Origin: Bicyclus anynana
Taxonomy: Eukaryota; Arthropoda; Insecta; Lepidoptera; Nymphalidae
NCBI RefSeq assembly: GCF_947172395.1
Contig: NC_069109.1
Location: 2,698,897 to 2,762,896, forward strand
DNA length: 64,000 nucleotides
Direction: 5' to 3'
Both the position numbers and the translations under genes were made by a program. The notes under the pieces are model-generated. The model ran no database searches, was not told the DNA's origin, and was given only the letters and a program-made list of their open reading frames with translations. This document shows, in pieces, positions 10,291-24,900 of this stretch (positions are counted from its first letter, which is position 1; each line of letters opens with the position of its first letter).

Positions 10291-13200
10291 TTCATCGTCA
10301 GGAAACATGCAGTTAGGCCAGTCTATATGTACTAAAGCGCCATCTACTGCCTACTGCAATATGACTCGTAGATTATCTACATACAATGTACAGTGCCCTT
10401 TAGTTTTCAAGAATTAGGATTTCATTGAGAATTTTTCAAACTCGTATAACTTAAAAACTACCATGATTTATGCAATAATTTTCAAATTGCATTTTTATTT
10501 TGCTTTCTAAATTTAAAATTCAAAATAATGCCAGTTATCGAAAATTAACCTCGCATAGTATTTAATAATGTAATATGTGGCATTAGCTAAAAATAAAGAT
10601 CTTTCTTTCTTTCTCTTTCTTCTTTCTTTCCATCTATTAAGACATGTACTACAGCGCCATCTATTGAGCGATGCTGTACCACAGCGACATCTGTAACGAG
10701 ATACTATACCACAGCGCCATCTGTGCTCCATGTACTAAAGCGCCATCTATTGAGCGATGTTGCACTATGGTGTGATAAAGCGTCAGTACCTCTCTTGTCT
10801 CTTTACTAAAGCGCCATCTATTAAGACGTGTACTACAGCGCCATCTATTAAGACGCGTACTACAGCGCTATCTATTAAGACGTGTACTACAGCGCCATCT
10901 ATTAATACGCGTACTACAGCGCCATCTATTAAGACGCGTACTACAGCGCCATCTATTAAGACGCGTACTACAGCGCCATCTATTAAGACGTGTACTACAG
11001 CGCCATCTATTAAGACGCGTACTACAGCGCCATCTATTAAGACGCGTACTACAGCGCCATCTATTAAGACGCGTACTACAGCGCCATCTATTAAGACGCG
11101 TACTACAGCGCCATCTATTAAGACATGTACTAAAGCGCCATCTATTGAGCGAAGCTTGTACTACAGTGTGATAAGGCGCCAGTACCTCTCTTGTCTCTGG
11201 GCGGCGCGCGCTCGGCGGGCAGCGGCGCGCTGTACGTGTGGTTGTGCCGCACGCGCTCGCCCGAGCCGAAGGCGAACCGCGGCGTGGGACTCGCCACTGG
11301 GCCCTGGACACAGACAACACATTGCAGCATTCCAAAAAGACTCACCAAGGAAATATCGCAAGTTAGTTTTACTAGATTTCCTAAACTAATTTTTCTTTTT
11401 GTTTTTACCAATTCCATTTTATTTTTTTGTATTATATAGTATATTCAAATAGTAGTTGTAAAATGTTTCCTCTTCTTGTTACTGTAAAATGTATTTTTTT
11501 TCTTATGTAAACTGATTTTATGTAATCGTCAATTTATTTTAATATCACGGATAAGCATGCCGTGTCTACCTTCATTTGATTGTGCAGAGCCTTGTGTTTG
11601 TGTTTTTTTAGATTGTAAATGCTGCGACAGTCACTGGTGGACCAAATAAATAAATAAATAAATATAGAGTTTCAGATAGCATGGGTACGGTGACAGTCGC
11701 TTGTGTGACGCTCGTAATACGCACTGTTATCGTGAATCGCGGCAAACTTTCAAGAGTGAAACGTACTGTCACCCGCACCATTCTACTTAAAACGAACTGT
11801 AACTTATTCATTAGGAATTTTTTCATTTGTTCATTAGAAAATGCAAGGTTTTCAGTTTGTCCTTTTAGATACAAACCCTTATACTTTCTACCTTAACCGG
11901 TGTATGAATATTAAAAACTGTTAATGCTAACATGGTTTAACAAAATAAAAAATAACATAAAACATGTAACATAACGACAAATAAAAATATACCAGTTTCA
12001 GTTTTAATGTTACTCGTAAGTGTTAAAAGAAGAAAATCATTAATTTATTAAACTGTCAGAATATATTATACAATACTAGCGGACGCCCGCGACTTCGTCC
12101 GCGTGGAACTCGATGTAAACTTTCAACTACTCCTACCCAACTCTACCCCTACCCTACCCTACCCCTACCCCTACCCTACCCCTACCTTTTCCTGAATTTT
12201 CTTTGCTATAAACCTCACGGAGCTCGAGACCTTTCCAACGAATGCAAAACCGTGGAAATCGGTTCGTGCGTTCTGGAGTTATAGCGTCAGGAAGGAAAAC
12301 CCGACTTATTTTTATATAGTAGAATGAATTCGTCCCGTTTGGCGTCGAGACACTAGGTCCGTGGGGCAGGAGCGCTCAGACTCTCCACAAGGAGATCAGC
12401 AAACGCCTCAGAGAGGCAACAGGCGACCCTCGGGCGGGCAGCTTTCTCGCGCAAAGAATTTCAATCGCAATTCAACGCGGGAATGCTGCCTGCGTGATGG
12501 GCACCTACCAAGGGCGGTGAATTTTGATAGGTATTTTATGTATTACTTTTTATTTTAATTTATTTTAATTTTATAGTTATATCTATAAATATATATAAAT
12601 AAAATATAAGGAAATATCATTATAACTACCTAATGATATTTCCTTATATTTTATTTTTATAATAAGTTTAGCCTACTTAAGTATTATCTTTATTAATAAA
12701 ATAAACATTTATTATACAATGTCAATATTATTATAAATGCCATGTCAGGTGTAATGCAACATCAAATAAATCAATTTATGAGGATGTAAATGTAAAGAAA
12801 GTGACAGTTTGTAATAAGTTAAGACCGTTGACCCATTAGAGCATTGCGTTACGTTGCGACGTCGCAGCGTTAGCATTGCGACAGTTTCTATTATTTTAAA
12901 TGACATTCCACACTATGCGATATTAAACCTAAACTCGAGACGCGTTAGACTGCGGGTGGGAAAAGCAACGACACGCACAGTTAACTTCAGAGACGATTGA
13001 ATCGAGGTATACAATACAGAGTGTAAAATAAATATACACACAGGGAAACAGGCCAATGCATTTACGCATCCATCACATCACCTGCGTTGCGATAACGCAT
13101 GACGTCGCAGCGCCAGCGCAAGAGGACGACGCAAACACCCAGACAATCTCAATGAAGTATACAAAACAAATGAGCACTGCCTGTCGTCCGTTGAAAAGTC

Positions 13201-15965
13201 GCCTGCGACGACGCAACGCTCTGATGTGGTATGTCATTAAATATATGTAAAAAGAAAACCTCTTTAATATTATTTCTTTTTGGTAATTTACTTTTTTTTT
13301 ATGACATTGTCACATTTTACATATTCGATATATTATTATTGACTTAACAGCAAAATATTAAATTTTTTATATATATATGGAAAACATCCAACGTATTCCA
13401 TAACACTAATGGGGTGTCATTCTTATGAGGTATAGCTCTAATGGTGTTACAAGTTCGTTTACAAGCGGTATTAACATCAGCGTAGACACCGTCACGCTGC
13501 CAGTCGCGTTAGTGATTCAGTGAATGTTTGGTGTTGCAATTATTATTTACCATAAACTGTTTAGTGTGGGCATGGAGAACATGTCGGGCAGAGAAGGTGA
13601 AGGTGTTTATGCATTTTAAAAGGATCCCTTAACCCTACACCCAAGGTCACAAGTCCTGGGACCTGCTCGAGATATTTCCTCTACCACGAAATGATGGTAC
13701 AATGACTGTCGCTGCTAGTTGTCACGTCATAATGGGGCATCGCTCTAAGGGTGTTTCACTATGAACCAACCTGCAGTAGCGCGTGGCTCGAGTGCGGCGC
13801 GTTAATGTCCAGGGCGGGCGGCAGGGCGGGCACGTGGGGCGGAGCCAGCTGCGCACGAGCGTTGTACTCCACTGCGGATACCATAGATATGTTTATTTTT
13901 TTTATTCCTTGACTACAATAGGTTAGTTGACATTTAGTTTAATGGTCTTAAATTGTTCTTGTTATCGTTCTACTAGAAAATAATTCGTTGTACAAAAAAA
14001 ATATCATATTTTTTTGAGACATGAATACATGAATTTTAATCCAAGTATATGTATAAAACTCAAAGGCCCAAACCACTGGACGGTTCGGGCTGAAATTTAG
14101 CATGCAGGTAGATATTATGACGTAGGCATCCGCTAAGAAAGGATTATGATCAATTCTACCCCCAAGGGTATAAAATAGGGGATGAAACTTTGTATGAAAC
14201 TTTGTCAATTTTGCGGCAATTTGGCTGAAATTTGTTCAAATAGATTTTACTCAAAATTAACACATGAGCTACTTTTAATCCCAGAAAAATCCATGGTTCA
14301 CGAGGGATTTGTGGAAAGCTGAATTCCACGCGGGCGAAGTCGCGAGCGTCCGCTAGTTTTTAAATATTTTTTTGAAAATACAAGCCCCAATCTAATGATG
14401 AAACAGGATCTGATGATGGGATCCTGGAGAAATCGAGGGAAACGTTCAAAAATATGGGTGATGTTTGTAAATTTTTTCATTATGTATTTTAAAGCACTAC
14501 AATTTAATGAAGGTTTAGAATCGATCTGACGATAGAGCCAAAATAAAGACGAGGGAACTCCTCAACGGTTAACAGCAGTTGCCTTGTGTTTGGACTTGAT
14601 TAATACCGTGATGAAGCACATGTTAGGCCTAAAGTGACCACTAGGAGTACAGAAAGCCATGCTGACTCAAGCCAAAATACAGACGAGGGAACTCCTCAAC
14701 GGTTAACAGCAGTTGCCTTGTGTTTGGACTTGATTAATACCGTGATAGTGCACATATTGGCCTACAGTGACCACTAGGAGTACAGAAAGCCATGCTGACT
14801 CAAGCCAAAATACAGACGAGGGAACTCCTCAACGGTTAACAGCAGTTGCCTTGTGTTTGGACTTGATTAATACCGTGATAGTGCACATATTGGCCTACAG
14901 TGACCACTAGGAGTACAGAAAGCCATGCTGACTCAAGCCAAAACACAGACGAGGGAACTCCTCAACAGTTAACAGCAGTTGTTTTGTGTTTGGACTTGAT
15001 TAATACCGAGATGGTGCACATGTTAGGTGACCACTAACCAGTAACAGTACAGTAAGCCATGCTAACTCACCGTTGTGCATATGCATGGTGTCGTGATACG
15101 TTTGCTCGCACTCGTACTTGATCACTCCGGGCGGACGCGGGGGGACTATCGGCTCTATGGCCGCTGTAGGCTGCTCCTGGAACAAAATTAGTGATTAATT
15201 AATCTTATCCTAATGTTACAAGTTCCTAGATTACAGGTAGTATTAACATTCATTATTTACGTTATTGTAGAGGGGAGGTATCAGTGTTGGTATAAATAAG
15301 AGGCTATTTGACGACTTGAGCTCAGTTGTTTGTTAGGCAGCGTAGACACCGTCACGCTGCCAGTCGCGTTAGTGTTTTTGTGCAATGATGTTTTGTGTTG
15401 TAATTATTGTTCATTATAAATTGTTTAGTGTGTGCATGGAGAACATGCCGAACTAGGAAGATGAGTATTGGCTAGTTGGAAGGGAACACACCTACTCTCA
15501 AGGTCACAAGTCCTGGGAACTGCTCGAGGTGTTTCCTCTATCACAAAATAATGGAAAAGTCGTTCGTTATCAACCCATATTCGGCTCACTGTTGAGTACG
15601 AGTCTCCTCGAAAATGAGCGGGCTAAGGCTATTAGTTTACCACGCTGGTCCAATGTGGACTTCACATACGTAGATAATTGAGAAAATTATCATATATGCA
15701 GGTTTCCTCACTATGTCTTTTCCTTCTCTTCTGCTTTCTAAATCAGTTGTAATCTCTACAAAAAGTGCTTGTAAATTAAATCTACTTAAACACTATTAAA
15801 ATAAGCTTGTTTTTTTTATTTTTGTGAAAAAAATGATAATAAAAACATAATTTACCTGGAAGCATCGTTTTCCGAACATGTGGTGTTTCTTCTGCGGCGC
15901 GTGAGTGGCCCTCTCTCTCCCGTACGCGTTGTCGTACGGTCGGAACTTGGAGCTGTAACAAGGCG

Positions 15966-15999
<34 letters not shown>

Positions 16000-18900
16000 A
16001 AATCATTTATTGCCAGAATGTGGTCATATATTGTTACATTTTAATGTTCATACACAATCTGCCTCATATGCGTGCAAGCCGAGTACATTATAATAATTTT
16101 ATTTAATAATTTTACAATTGTCATTTATTTACAATGTCATTTCGTAAATTAAGTCAAAGAACAAAAATACTGTCAATAGATTAGGTATCCATTTACATTT
16201 TATTGATATAAAATAATTTGTCATCTTTACATTTACATTTCATTGATAATAAAGAAATCATCATATCAGCCGATGGAGTCCACTGAAGGCCATAGGCCTT
16301 TTGTAGGCACTTCCAAACATCACAATACTGAGCCGCCTGCATCCAGCGAATGTCTGCGACTCACTTGATATCCTCAGTCCATCCTGGGGGTCGACCAACA
16401 CTGCGCTTACTACTCGCACCAGCACCTTGGGACCCCATCGGCTCTTCCGTGCCCCATCCATTGCCACTTCAGCTTCGCGACTCTTTGAGCTATGTTGACT
16501 TTTGGTTCTTCTGTGAATCTCCTCATTTCTGATTCGATCACGCACAAAATGTATGAAATAGAAAGTCCCTTCCCAACAACAGGTTCGTAATAAATCCTGC
16601 GGGTAGGCAATGTATTTTTGCACTTATGAAGCGCTCCAGCTACTCACCTGTGGAACTCCTGCGCGGAGTCACTCCCGTCGCACCACTCGCCGTCTGAGAG
16701 TGACGGCACTCGCTCCGAGCCCATAGAGGACACCGCGCTGTCGGACGCTGAGTCGCGTTCTGTAAGACAAACAATACAAATGTTAAAATGTTGACAACTT
16801 CTGAGCTTATTTAAAACTGTTTACAACATCTGAGAGCTCGAACTATTGTCAACATCTATTCTTTGGGGTACGAGCGTTAAGATATATCTTCTTGCCCAAG
16901 AAAGACGCAGGGAACCTTATTATTGAACGTGGGGATAGATGATCTCATGGATACCTTCTCGCCACGGGAAGGCTAGAAGGGTCTCAGACTGAGACTTCAA
17001 CCAACTAAAACCCCAGTGACTCGTCGCCTGATGACAGCCATGGGAACATTTCGTAAACTACCGCAAATTGAGCTCTGCTGATGTGTTATTGAGATCGCTT
17101 CGGGAACACTGAAAGCGTCAACCACTCAGGAACTTATCTCCGGTGGGTGAAGGTTTCCTTGTATTCGGAGGTCCTCGTCAAGGAGGCAAATGACGGTCCT
17201 GAATGAACCACGAGTCGAGTCCACGTCCACCACTCTCAACCCGCCGGCTCTTTCTGTGACATCACAATCTCACAGAAGATCACAGTTTTCCAGGATTTCT
17301 CATTTTCCGTCATAGCTAAGACCCAGGGAAGCCTAAGCAAACTTTTCTGGGTAGAGGATTTGCTATGGGCTATGGGTTGTATTGGAGGTCAGTTCATAGG
17401 CCTGCGATTCCTGCTATTGCTAGCTTATCACAACCTTTTGCAAAACCATCATGATATCTGGCCTAGTGGCAGTTTGATACTGTTACTGTCACGTAACGTA
17501 AACGCGAATTTCTAAGGAATCGAAACAACGCCATCTAGTGGCACTACTGCACAACTGTTTCAATTCAAATATTAATTTGCTTTTACGTCAACGTGATAGT
17601 AAGAGTATGAAAATATTGAAAACTCCCACTAGGCACACTATTCGCTGTCCTGAGCTGTGGCGGTATATAATTATGCGTTGATAACATGCAGGCAGGTCAC
17701 CAGCTGCTCCCTGATATAAATCCGGATGGAGGTACGGATCTCGAGGTCCCGAGGTCTCGAGGATTCCCGGTCATTTATTTCTAGCTACTTTCGGGCCTTG
17801 TGGCCTAATGGTCGTCATCAGCGCTGAGGCGGTGTCATGATTGATCTGACTATTAAAGAGAGGCATGTCATCTCCTTCCAGATAAAAATTCGGGTGGGAG
17901 TATGGATCTCTTTCCCCCGGTCATGTTCTTCCAGCTCCTTTTGGGGCCGATGTCTGACTGGTCTATTCCAAACTGTTTGGTCCATTCCAAACCGTTGCCA
18001 ACACTCGCCAAGAGATGGCGCTAACAAACGAGCACACACTCACCAGTGGTCATGGGCATATGCGTGTGCGTGTGTGCCGCGACGTGCGCCGACGACGCGC
18101 CGTCCAGCATGCGCATCGTGTACATGCCTGCAACAAACACAGTGGGGGTACATTTAATTTATTAAAAGAAGGGACTTATTAAATCTCACATTCTTATACA
18201 AATTACTGAGAAACCAGATAGACGCACCAAATCTGCTAAGCAAAATTAACTTTACACTACTCTTGCTCAAAAACACTGTCATATTACCACTCCATAGCGG
18301 GGCTAAACAAGCATTTCAGCCTCTAGGGGCTAAAGTAATTTTGGTTTAATTCTTGTCTGTTACGAGTACTAGCCCACTGTAAAACGGAGGAGGTTTTAAT
18401 CGAAAATAGAATCACAGGTTCGATTGTTGATTGTTTTGAAAAATAAATAAAAAACCTTTAAATTAGAATGAAATGCAGCGTTCTTGTCTGTGGAATGCGT
18501 TCATTTTTTTATTTAGTTTTTATTGAGTTGCGGATAGAGCGAGATTTGAAAACATGGGACATCCTGTACGGTGTAATACCTTTGCCTTTTTCTCATGTAA
18601 AAGAAAAATAAAATTAAAAAGCGAGAAATTAAAAAACAATTGGTGTGAATAATACACAATTTTTAGTGCCTTCGCCTTACGTCTCGGGCCCTAAAAATAC
18701 CTCGTATATAATGGGTCTTTTTAGCCCCTTGTATAACAATCTACTATTACACCTAGTAGATATCCTCGCAAAGCTATTACTTTATTCGTACCGAAGTGGT
18801 TGAAATAGGTGTTGAAAGCTTGTAGGAAAGTTCCTGCCAAGTTATATTCATGAAAGTTAGTACAAAACGTCCATAATTAGGGCTCAGTGTTCAATTACTG

Positions 18901-21900
18901 TGGTAAATCCCCACATTTGGCAATCAAATTACTTTTTAACTTATCGGGAACTAGGACTTTTCCATTTCATTTGGTCATATCTTGATTATATATGGAGTTA
19001 TTTAGCAAGCTCAATAAACGTCATTGTTATGAAGTATTTGTTTTACATGCATTGAAAGTCGACCGAAACGCTTAAACGTTCATCTTTTGGTGCCACTACC
19101 CTAATCGAAAGTGAATCCCTACTCTGATACTATCGGCGTCCAATTTATTAGTTGCGGCGATTTAGTTTCTGTAGATGTGCGGGCTGTCATATATCGCTAT
19201 ACCTGTTATATACTCGGCAACTTAGTCGGCCAACTAAAAGTTGCCAGTAAAGGGAAGGAAGGCTTACATTGATTTCATCGCGGACAAAGTCGCGAGCGTT
19301 GGCTAGTGTACAACAATTTAACTAATGGGGATATGTATGTATATAAAAATAATTTAAATTCAAACACAAAATCACTTAAATAAATTATTTTAAAGTTAAA
19401 AAATAACACATCTCTCATCTAAATCAGACTACTAAATTAATAAAAAAAAAATTTTTTTCGTCTCTAATTAAATTACCTACGTCATAATTACTTGCGAGTC
19501 ACGGTGACAAATTAAAAAGCACACGTTATCTATACTTAACGGCTGTATGAACGATAGGTGTTTACTTTAGTCGGGTTATCTTAACTTTGGTACAATAAAA
19601 TGCACTCAAATAAATGTGTGACATTGTGTTTTATCAGTATTACTGTTTATTAAATATGATCTAACTAGGGTTGCCAACATTTCTTAAGAAAAATATCAGA
19701 TTTAGCTATAAATAACATGAATAGTTAAAGAACTAAAAAAACCCATGACATGGGGGTGCATTTCAAATAGCCTGTCCGCCATATTGGATTTAAGTCACGT
19801 GACAATTTTTTTTTCGTATTCCAGGCAGGAAACCCTTTCATTTGTTTCATAGAGGTGGATTTTAAACAGCCCGTCCGCCATCTTGGGGAGGCCGCCATAT
19901 TGTATTTGTAATGACGTTTCTTAGCTAGTCATATATTGTCATCAGAACTCAGAGCGTGTGCAAAATTTCATCCTAATCGAAGACCGGGAAGTGGGTCAAA
20001 TTAAGATTCCAAGATTTTCTTACATACCTAGTTACAAGTGATTGAAAAACAAAAGCTCATTTTTTAAATCGTTAATTTTAAAGGCTATATATTATCACCG
20101 TTTTCCTACGGGAACGGGAACCACGCGGGAAAACCGCGCGACGTAAGCTAGTACTATATATTATAGTACGATTGGCAACCCTAATTCTAACTGATACTCG
20201 CGATTTCGTCTACGTGAAATTAACAACAGTTTCCACAATTTTTAGCCAAATAACAGTCACATTAGAGCCTCAATAACTCAACGGTAAGAGCGGTTGGACT
20301 TATAACCGAGGGGTGGTGGTTCGATCCCTACCAGTCCCACTCCTAGCACAGTCTTTGTCGACTAGTTGGAGGGGAATGGGAATATTGGTCATATTTAAAT
20401 AACATAAAATTGAAAATTTTTAATAACCTCCGAAGGTCATGTAAAATTATTAATCACACTCTCGATCAAGTCATCAATATTCTCTTTCAGTGCGCTTTCA
20501 TTTGAGACCCCACTCGAGTATATTTGCAGACATTCGGTTGTTCTTCCCCACTTTCACCCCTACAACTTTGAAACGGCTCAACCGATTTTCATCAAACATG
20601 TCTAAGAACACTCGCACGTAAGTCACCTTTCATACAAAACAATCTAAATTGAAATCGTTTCATCCGTTCAGGAGCTATGGTGCCACAGACAGACAGACAC
20701 GTCAAACTTACAACACCCCTCTTTTTGGGTCGGGGTTTACAAAGATATGGGGTTAAAATTAATGGATGAACAAATATCTCAATAAATAAATGTAATGTAG
20801 AGATGTCTACTCTACAACATATTTTTTTTTGTTTTATTTTAAGACTTTGTTAGCCTTCCAAACATCACGATCCTGAGCCACCTGCATCCAGCGAATCCCT
20901 GCGTCGTGATGTCGTCAGTCCACCTGGTGGGGGGTCGACCAACACTGTGTTTTCTAGTGCGGGGTCGTCATTCCAGCACCTTGGTACCCCAACGTCCATA
21001 GGCGTTGGGGTCCTAAGGTACGTCACGTTTTGGAATCACAAGGTACGTTACGTTCATACATACTCATGCTAAACTACAGCTTTCTAGTAGTAAAAGCATC
21101 TAGAGCTTGTTGACTATGGAACCCTAAAAGGGGGTCGAAAATCCTAAAATCCGTATGACATTTATGCCCCCTATGATGTTTTTTTTTAAACACATAAAAA
21201 TGTGTTCTGATCATTATCGTCCAACACTTAAAGTCTTTATCAATAGAATGATGTATGCGTAGATATCGCTGTTATTATCACTCAACAAGTGTGGGTTGAT
21301 TTCTTGAAGCGAAGCGTTTATCTATCTATAAAGCCTCGATTACACCTAGTGAGTGGAGTGGCCAGTAGACATGCCACTCGGCCAAATCAGTGAACAGTCG
21401 AGTGAGTATTTATTTAGACGTTTGACGACCTTTCTAGTAGAGTTGTGTGGTATAGTTCTTAATAGAAAAGTTCTTATTTCCATTTCCAGTACTGTAAGTT
21501 TAGGATTTTTATTACCCGACTGCATCAAAGATTTTCGCACGTGTCTTGTATGTAATTATGTATGGAATGTTCTTTATTACCTCATATCTTCCAAACCGCT
21601 GAACGGATTTACGTAATTAAGATATCTTTATATTCGTCTTAATGACCCGAGTGTTCTTAGATAGGTGAAGTTAAAAAAAACCAACACGACGACTGTGACA
21701 CGCTAAATACTTGAGGTAAATAGAGAGCCGTGATAGCCCAGTGGATCTGATCTCTGCCTCCGTGATTCACCATATTAAAAAAAACGTTATTTTTTAATCT
21801 CTATACAAAATACGCGAGGCGTAGAAATGTGAGCAGGTTAAGGAATCGGGATTTTTAATTTTTTTTTATTGGCATCGGCCGTTTCGTCAATTCACATTAC

Positions 21901-24900
21901 AACACTGTGAATTGATTGTGACAGACAGACATTCCAGAGATCTTACAAAAGTTCCGTTTTTACATATAAAAACCTACTCGTATATACGTTCGGGACCCTA
22001 AAATCAGCTGAAAATCAGCGCTGCGCATTGCTTTCCTGCGATGATCGGCTAATGCTGAGCTGTAAACCTTTTCTGTTTGGTGTCACAGACAGTCATGTAA
22101 TATCTAAGATAGGATGTACTGTTTGTGACACTAAAAAGTGAATAAACTTATTTTCTATCTTATTTTCTTTAAAAAGAAGTATTTTTGATGTACGGAAATG
22201 GCGACAAAATTTATCGTTGCCTGGAGCGCCCAAATTGCTGGATCAGGGTCTGAGTCACAACACTGTCTCGGGTGAGTAACTTGTTACTGTCACGCCTCGA
22301 TACTCGCTATGTGTAACGGAGGTATAATATTTTCGTTGCCAACAGCCGCTATGTACTCGTAATTCCGTTATCCGCGTTGCCGTTATCTCGTTATACGAAA
22401 ATCGTTAATCCGATTATGATAAATATAACAATAAATCAATACATTACATTGATACCTAAATGTTTCATAGAAAACATGACTTCATGATTTTTTCTGTAGC
22501 TTTTTTTTGTAAATATATCATGTGTACCTATTTCTATGTGTCACCACAGTTCCCAAGCAGATGGACCGGTTTCGATGCAGTTTTTTTTTAAATAGAATGT
22601 ACCTACATGAAAAGGTACGACGAATCCAATCCAAATATATCAGTATTTCTCCATTAAAAGGTGATTCTTACAATAAATCAAAGTTTTATCAATGTAAGTA
22701 AATTTAATTTAAAATCTTAAATGTTTAATAACAAGTCTTTATATTACTCAATTTGAGAGTTTTTGGTTATGTTATGGATGAAAATTGATGATTTTTCCAC
22801 AAAAAGCAACTTTTGTGAAACGTCTATCATATAATGTATCATCTATGCGTCTATCCACGACAAAAGACAGTTCCCGACTAATCGAAAATATGGAATTTAC
22901 CCTCGATTATGGATTATTATCTATTTACCATATGACTTTGGACAGTTTCTATACTATTATCTGATACTTTTTCAACTTACCGTCATAAAAATTGTAATAA
23001 GAGTTCAAATATTCTACAGCGTCCGGATGATAAATGGGATTCAAATATGGCGTAATAGGATAGAATGGCGTCATATACGGGTACGGGACCATGAGCAAAT
23101 TCATTTTAAATCGATCGATATCTTTGCAATCTTTTATCTTTTTTTCGTTTACAATCAATAGATAGCCTTATTTTATCTCTTTGTAAATATATTCAGATAT
23201 ATTTATCTATTGCGAACGACGATTTTCAAAATCCATCCGTTTTTATCGTAAAAGTATTTCCGAAAATGCTATCGTATCTATGCGATAAAAGTCTGACAAT
23301 CTCAAGTTCATCGCCTCTTGGCTAGTGGCAATTCGTTTTTCGATTCGAAATTCAAATAACTGTCAGTGTCTGTTTGTCTATGGTACGGAATATTCTGCGA
23401 CCTTCCACAGACAATGTAAACAGCCCGTTTATCCCCGCAATTAATGCTATCACAAATGCGCCTTGCGTGTTCTTTATCTAGGAATTAACGTGATATAAAT
23501 AGATTCCAATTTCTATTTAGCGACGTCAATTCGCCAACAATCATATACAGCCGGTCTTCCTATACTTAAATGACCATAGACAAAAGTTGTATCGTTTCAA
23601 TACGAACACATGGACTTTGATCCAAGACTCGCAAGTTGTCTTTGGTCTACGCAATGCTCTGCATAAGGCGCATTTACATTTAGGGCAATTCTTCCGGTGC
23701 ACCTTTCCACTCTTCCTTGAACCTTTTCTCAGAAAGTATGTCATATGTAGGCTTTTAATTAACATGCAATAGTAAATCCAGATTATTGCTAAATTTATAA
23801 CAAATGTTCCAAATTCAATTATGAGTCTATAGTTCGAATGCACGGCACAACACTTCTTAATTTAAAAAAAAAAACAATTTATTGTTAAATTTAGAAAAGA
23901 ACGTTCCAAATTCAATTTTGAGTCTATAGTACGAATGCACAGCACAACACTGCTGAATTAAAAAAAATGCAACAAAAATGTTCCAAATTCAATTTTTAGT
24001 CTCTAGTTCGAACGCGCAGCGCAACACTGCTCAATTTAAAAAAAATACTAAAATATTGTAAATGTCTTCAATTCACAGTGAAATTGTCTCAAACGAAACA
24101 CAGTCACTTCTTGACAAATAATCTATAAATATACGAGATATTTCCCATCTTGACTAAACAGTCTACTCATTGTGCACCATTTGTTAAAATAAATATCCAA
24201 GTAACGCAAATTAAAAAAAAACCACTACGTTATCACTGCTGCTATAAATAACCCAAAATAAAATTCCTTTTTCAAACAACGTCTGACAGATACACTTTCA
24301 ACGGCGAATGTAACTTATTAAATGTCCTGGGTCACACTTTATCTCAGAGCATTATACAAATAAAATTGTTATCGTTATCATTTCATTGTCACATAGGTAT
24401 AAAACAACAAATCACTGCACAAACACGTAGTAATAATAATAATTATAACTTTCACAACACAAAAAGACTCGATTCCGAAAGTAGAGGTGATTTAAAAAAA
24501 ATAAAGTTTTATTTTTTTAATAATCGAACCGAAGCGTCCATACTTTGGACTGCAGGCTTGCGTACTAAAACTAAAAGAATGACTAATCAACTTTCGAGTG
24601 ACATCATATAGGTCAAATCGAACGATAATACGTAGATAAAAACGTGTCCGTTTATGAAAAAAAAAAAGAATCATTTATTACACTCGTGAGTTTTTTTTCT
24701 TTCAATTTTGTCTATGGAATGGATTATAGTAAATATAAAACCTTATTGTCTTACAAACAAAAACAAAGTTTTATACTTTGGCGGAATCGCATGCAGCTCT
24801 TTTATTTCATTCATTTTCATAATTCTGAGTTTTATATAAAAAGTTCTTTTTCTTCGAAGTGAAAATCGATGTAAACTCCTATTCCACCCCATTTCTATTT

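Noticed and set aside
10803..11145. CRISPR-like direct repeats
   Set aside because: Units are contiguous with no unique spacers, and the context is a eukaryotic intron.
10757..11389. 210-codon plus-strand and 155-codon minus-strand frames
   Set aside because: Both come from the 27-bp minisatellite (nine-codon period). The minus frame also overlaps genuine exon 11 in a different frame.
23141..23158. Upstream start of the alternative exon (non-ATG, TTG codon)
   Set aside because: The first true ATG in frame is at 23104; nothing supports TTG initiation.
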